Source of the DNA: JARRJY01 sp037388705
GTDB lineage: Bacteria > Pseudomonadota > Gammaproteobacteria > UBA6429 > Thiohalophilaceae
Direction of reading: 5' to 3'
DNA length: 18,198 bases
NCBI GenBank assembly: GCA_037388705.1
Contig: JARRJY010000049.1
Coordinates: 1-18,198 of the forward strand
The notes under the pieces: model-generated
The model's input: only the letters and a program-made list of their open reading frames with translations
What the model was told of the DNA's origin: nothing
Databases searched by the model: none
Position numbers and translations under genes: made by a program
In this document: in pieces, positions 15,565-18,198 of the stretch
Layout: the number at the start of each line of letters is the position of its first letter
How positions within the stretch are numbered: the first letter of the stretch is position 1

Positions 15565-18198
15565 TGCGTTTCATGTCAATAGCTCTCTTAAACAGTAATT
15601 TACTGAAACGTAAATTGTGGTTGCTATTTGCCTTTGTCCTGCTGTCAACCCCGGTTATTGCGGAAGAAAGTGATGTAACAACACTTGTTGATAATGGTAG
15701 CGGCATACAGGAACTTCTTATTACAGGCGAGAATACTGAACAAAACCTGAGCCAAGACGTCGGTACCGTACAAAACTGGCGCAATGAAGAATTATCGAAA
15801 AAGAAACAGGAAAAACAGACGGAAGTTAAAAAGGTCGTTGAACAGGATGTAACAACCAGGAAACTGAAAAATGTTGTACCACCAATATTATTCAAGTCAG
15901 GTAAGGCAGATATTCCTGAGGAATATGTTGGTAAGTTACGTAGCATCCTGGATAGCATGCGTGACAGGGTAAACGTCCGGCTGCATTTTGTTGGCCATAC
16001 TGACAATATTCAATTACGTGGTGAAGCCAAGCAACGATATGGTACTAACAAAATATTATCTGAGGAACGTGCTGGTACTACTGCCGAGTTTTTCCAGCAA
16101 GCACTGGGTTTACCACCAGAAGCCATCTCGTACGAGGGTTTAGGAGAGTCTCAGCCGGTTGCCAGCAACAATACCGCTGCCGGTCGTGCCAAGAACCGCC
16201 GTGTAGAAGTCCAGGTCTGGTATGACGAGGTTAAGGAACGACTGGTCGACAAGGAAGTAGAACTTGACCAGAAAATGAAACTGGTCAAGATATGCCGTGT
16301 CGAAACAGTATGTAAGATCCGATACAAGGAAGGATTTTCACGACGAGCCAAGCTGAAAAACCTGGTTCCACCTTTCCATTATGATGAAGGTATTACGCAA
16401 ATACCGGCTTCATACTTACAGCAATTACGCCAGGCACTAAATAACCTGCGCACAAAAGATAATGTGCAAATGCGCCTGATTGCCTATACCGATAATATTC
16501 CATTGTCAGGACGTGATGCCCGTATCTATGGTGATCATACGGGGTTATCAAAAGCTCGCGCACGCCGAATTGCGATTGCCATCCAGGAAGCACTGCGATT
16601 ACCAAATTCTGCCATCAGTAGTACCGGTAAAGGATCCAGCAACCCGATTGCAACCAATGATTCGGAAAAAGGCCGGGCCCTGAACCGTCGTATTGAAGTG
16701 GAATTCTGGCATGACGACCCACTGGAAGATTTACCGGATGAACCACAAATCTGTCCTGAACAATCTGCCGCAGAGACGGTTGAGCGTGAATATAATCCAC
16801 CCGATGGTGATATTAAACCGATCTATTTTGATAAAGGTCAACCAGTTATTCCACCAGGTTACGCACAGCGTTTACAACGTGTCATGGATCAGATCCAGGA
16901 TAAGGGTAATGTCCGCTTAAAATTTATTGGTTATATTAATAATGAACGTCTCGATCGTCGTACAGCAATGGTCTATGGCGATGATATTGGTCTTTCCACT
17001 GCACGTGCACGTCGCGTGATGGACGCTATCAGCAAGGAACTAAAACTACCTGAAGAGAAAGCTACGTTTGAAGGGCGTGGATTTGTACAAGCCGAGGATG
17101 TTGTTAATACAGGCTTTGTTGAACTCGATCAGTCACGTGTTGAAGTAAAAGTTGTTTATGATGAACTGGCTATCATGGACGACAGCGAAGGTCTGGAGAT
17201 TAAACGTCTTACCCGTGAAGTCGAACCGAAGAATCCATACGCTTTGAACCTGATGCGCATCACCGTTGATGGGCAACCTCTGAATGATCCTGGCAAAAGT
17301 GTACCAGATGTGCAGCGTTGTACTGACGTGGCACTGGATAAAGCAGATATTCGCTTTAAATACGATAACCTGACAACCAAACCACGACTGAATGTGACCG
17401 GTTGGCCAAACGTGATCAGTATTCTTGATGATGTTGATACAGACATTATCGAAAACCAGGTTAACTTCAGGTTATACAGTAATTACCAGTCCTATTTGTC
17501 CAGGTCAGAAGTAAGAATATTCAGGGCCGATCAATCGACACGTGATGAGCCAATTAAGATTGTTGAACTTGATAAAGCAGGCAAGGGTGTATGGCAATAC
17601 GACCTGAATGACTACCAGGCACCACGCATGGAACTCAAGTATGTTCTACGTGTTTATGATAAGGAAGATAACTTTGATGAAACCAAAGAGCAGACTATCT
17701 GGGTTGTTGATGAGCTGGCAACAGCAATTGCTGATCGTGATATCGATAAGGAAACCCTGGTTGGTTATGGTGAAAACCGTTTAGCAGTTAATAACATTCC
17801 GCTGGATGGTGGCACCATCAATGTTTACGGAAAGAACGTGCCTTCCGAACATAACGTATGGTTTGCCGGGCAGGCACTCCCGGTTAGTGACGGTGGTGAG
17901 TTTACCGGTGAACTGATCGCGCCTCGTGGGTTACACTCAGTGGAAGTTGCGATCACAGATAAAAATGGCAATGGTAATGCCTGGTATCGTGATCTGGAGC
18001 TGGAACGCAGTGACTGGTTCTATGTCGGCATTGCCGATCTGACGGTTGCCCAGGATGATACCAATGGTCCGGCTGAGCTGGTCACCGGAGACAAAACCCA
18101 CTACGACAATGACCTAACGGTTGATGGTCGCCTGGCTTATTACCTGAAAGGACGCACCAGTGGTAACTGGACAGTTACTTCACGTGCTGATACCCGTG
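15564..18198 (+). CDS. Triple OmpA-like domain outer-membrane protein, 3' end outside the window
   Basis: The frame is open to the right edge (878 codons seen). The start ATG shares its A with the TAA of the giant gene. A Sec signal peptide (LLKRKLWLLFAFVLLSTPVIA) precedes E-E-S-D, then a charged linker. Three OmpA-like domains follow at residues ~103-222, ~266-386 and ~416-534. Domains 1 and 2 keep the T-D and R-A residues that bind peptidoglycan in OmpA and the N-R-R near the end; domain 3 has I-N instead of T-D and Q-S-R instead of N-R-R. Residues ~545-815 look like Ig-type beta segments. From ~818 (WFYVGIADLTVAQ) alternating strands suggest the start of an outer-membrane beta-barrel. Co-translation with the giant protein suggests a joint role: peptidoglycan anchor, and possibly its exporter or anchor. 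Confidence 0.9.
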   Translation, partial: MRFMSIALLNSNLLKRKLWLLFAFVLLSTPVIAEESDVTTLVDNGSGIQELLITGENTEQNLSQDVGTVQNWRNEELSKKKQEKQTEVKKVVEQDVTTRKLKNVVPPILFKSGKADIPEEYVGKLRSILDSMRDRVNVRLHFVGHTDNIQLRGEAKQRYGTNKILSEERAGTTAEFFQQALGLPPEAISYEGLGESQPVASNNTAAGRAKNRRVEVQVWYDEVKERLVDKEVELDQKMKLVKICRVETVCKIRYKEGFSRRAKLKNLVPPFHYDEGITQIPASYLQQLRQALNNLRTKDNVQMRLIAYTDNIPLSGRDARIYGDHTGLSKARARRIAIAIQEALRLPNSAISSTGKGSSNPIATNDSEKGRALNRRIEVEFWHDDPLEDLPDEPQICPEQSAAETVEREYNPPDGDIKPIYFDKGQPVIPPGYAQRLQRVMDQIQDKGNVRLKFIGYINNERLDRRTAMVYGDDIGLSTARARRVMDAISKELKLPEEKATFEGRGFVQAEDVVNTGFVELDQSRVEVKVVYDELAIMDDSEGLEIKRLTREVEPKNPYALNLMRITVDGQPLNDPGKSVPDVQRCTDVALDKADIRFKYDNLTTKPRLNVTGWPNVISILDDVDTDIIENQVNFRLYSNYQSYLSRSEVRIFRADQSTRDEPIKIVELDKAGKGVWQYDLNDYQAPRMELKYVLRVYDKEDNFDETKEQTIWVVDELATAIADRDIDKETLVGYGENRLAVNNIPLDGGTINVYGKNVPSEHNVWFAGQALPVSDGGEFTGELIAPRGLHSVEVAITDKNGNGNAWYRDLELERSDWFYVGIADLTVAQDDTNGPAELVTGDKTHYDNDLTVDGRLAYYLKGRTSGNWTVTSRADTR
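15870..17168 (+). repeat. Three tandem OmpA-like domains
   Basis: The domains start at about 15870, 16359 and 16809. All share an opening of the PPILF/PPFHY/IKPIYF type, an Ile-Pro (IPEEY, IPASY, IPPGY) before helix 1, a TDN-like strand end, an inserted R-x-YG segment before the LSxxRA helix, and a VEV strand with a W/V-Y/H-D ending. This shared insertion shows that they arose by duplication within this family. Confidence 0.85.

Noticed and set aside
15503..16006. 167-aa ORF on the minus strand
   Set aside because: Lies antisense to the giant gene's end and to the signal peptide, linker and first OmpA-like domain of the next gene, all well supported; Ser/Phe/Thr-rich product typical of a shadow frame.

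Overview
The window reads as gammaproteobacterial envelope genes on a single strand (+), with mid-range GC by eye, Shine-Dalgarno starts and close operon spacing. The assignment to Gammaproteobacteria is inferred from gene content and protein style, not from a marker gene. No rRNA, tRNA, CRISPR array, insertion sequence or attachment site was seen.

Region 1 (1-6535) is a compact operon for an ion-driven inner-membrane machine. In order it holds: a large TPR protein cut by the left edge; a hidden 54-codon ORF that overlaps both neighbours; a TPR lipoprotein; a small secreted protein of unknown function; an ExbB/TolQ/MotA-type channel protein; two ExbD/TolR-type proteins; and a TonB-like protein with an AgmX/PglI-type C-terminal domain. 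The nearest named relatives I recognise are the Agl (AglR/Q/S) and Glt proteins of the myxobacterial gliding machine and related complexes. The first ExbD is broken: its C-terminal tail is present in another reading frame and roughly 40 residues of the periplasmic domain are missing. It also carries Asn where ExbD proteins usually have the proton-carrying Asp.

Region 2 (6536-6885) is about 350 bases without a convincing large gene. It holds a possible 37-aa ORF, three short inverted repeats and a candidate promoter for the next gene.

Region 3 (6886-18198) encodes two very large surface or envelope proteins. The first has 2892 aa: a Sec signal peptide, 14 DUF11/isopeptide-type repeats, SdrD-B-like (Cna-B fold) domains and a degenerate OmpA-like C-terminus. 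The second starts by TAATG overlap and runs off the right edge (at least 878 aa). It has a signal peptide, three tandem OmpA-like domains, Ig-like segments and what looks like the start of an outer-membrane beta-barrel.

Working hypothesis (inference): a proton-driven Agl/Glt/TonB-like motor is coupled through a TonB-like rod and periplasmic TPR proteins to a peptidoglycan-bound outer-membrane protein and a giant, probably isopeptide-locked surface stalk. This would parallel, without clear homology, the motor-plus-giant-adhesin logic of gliding machines.
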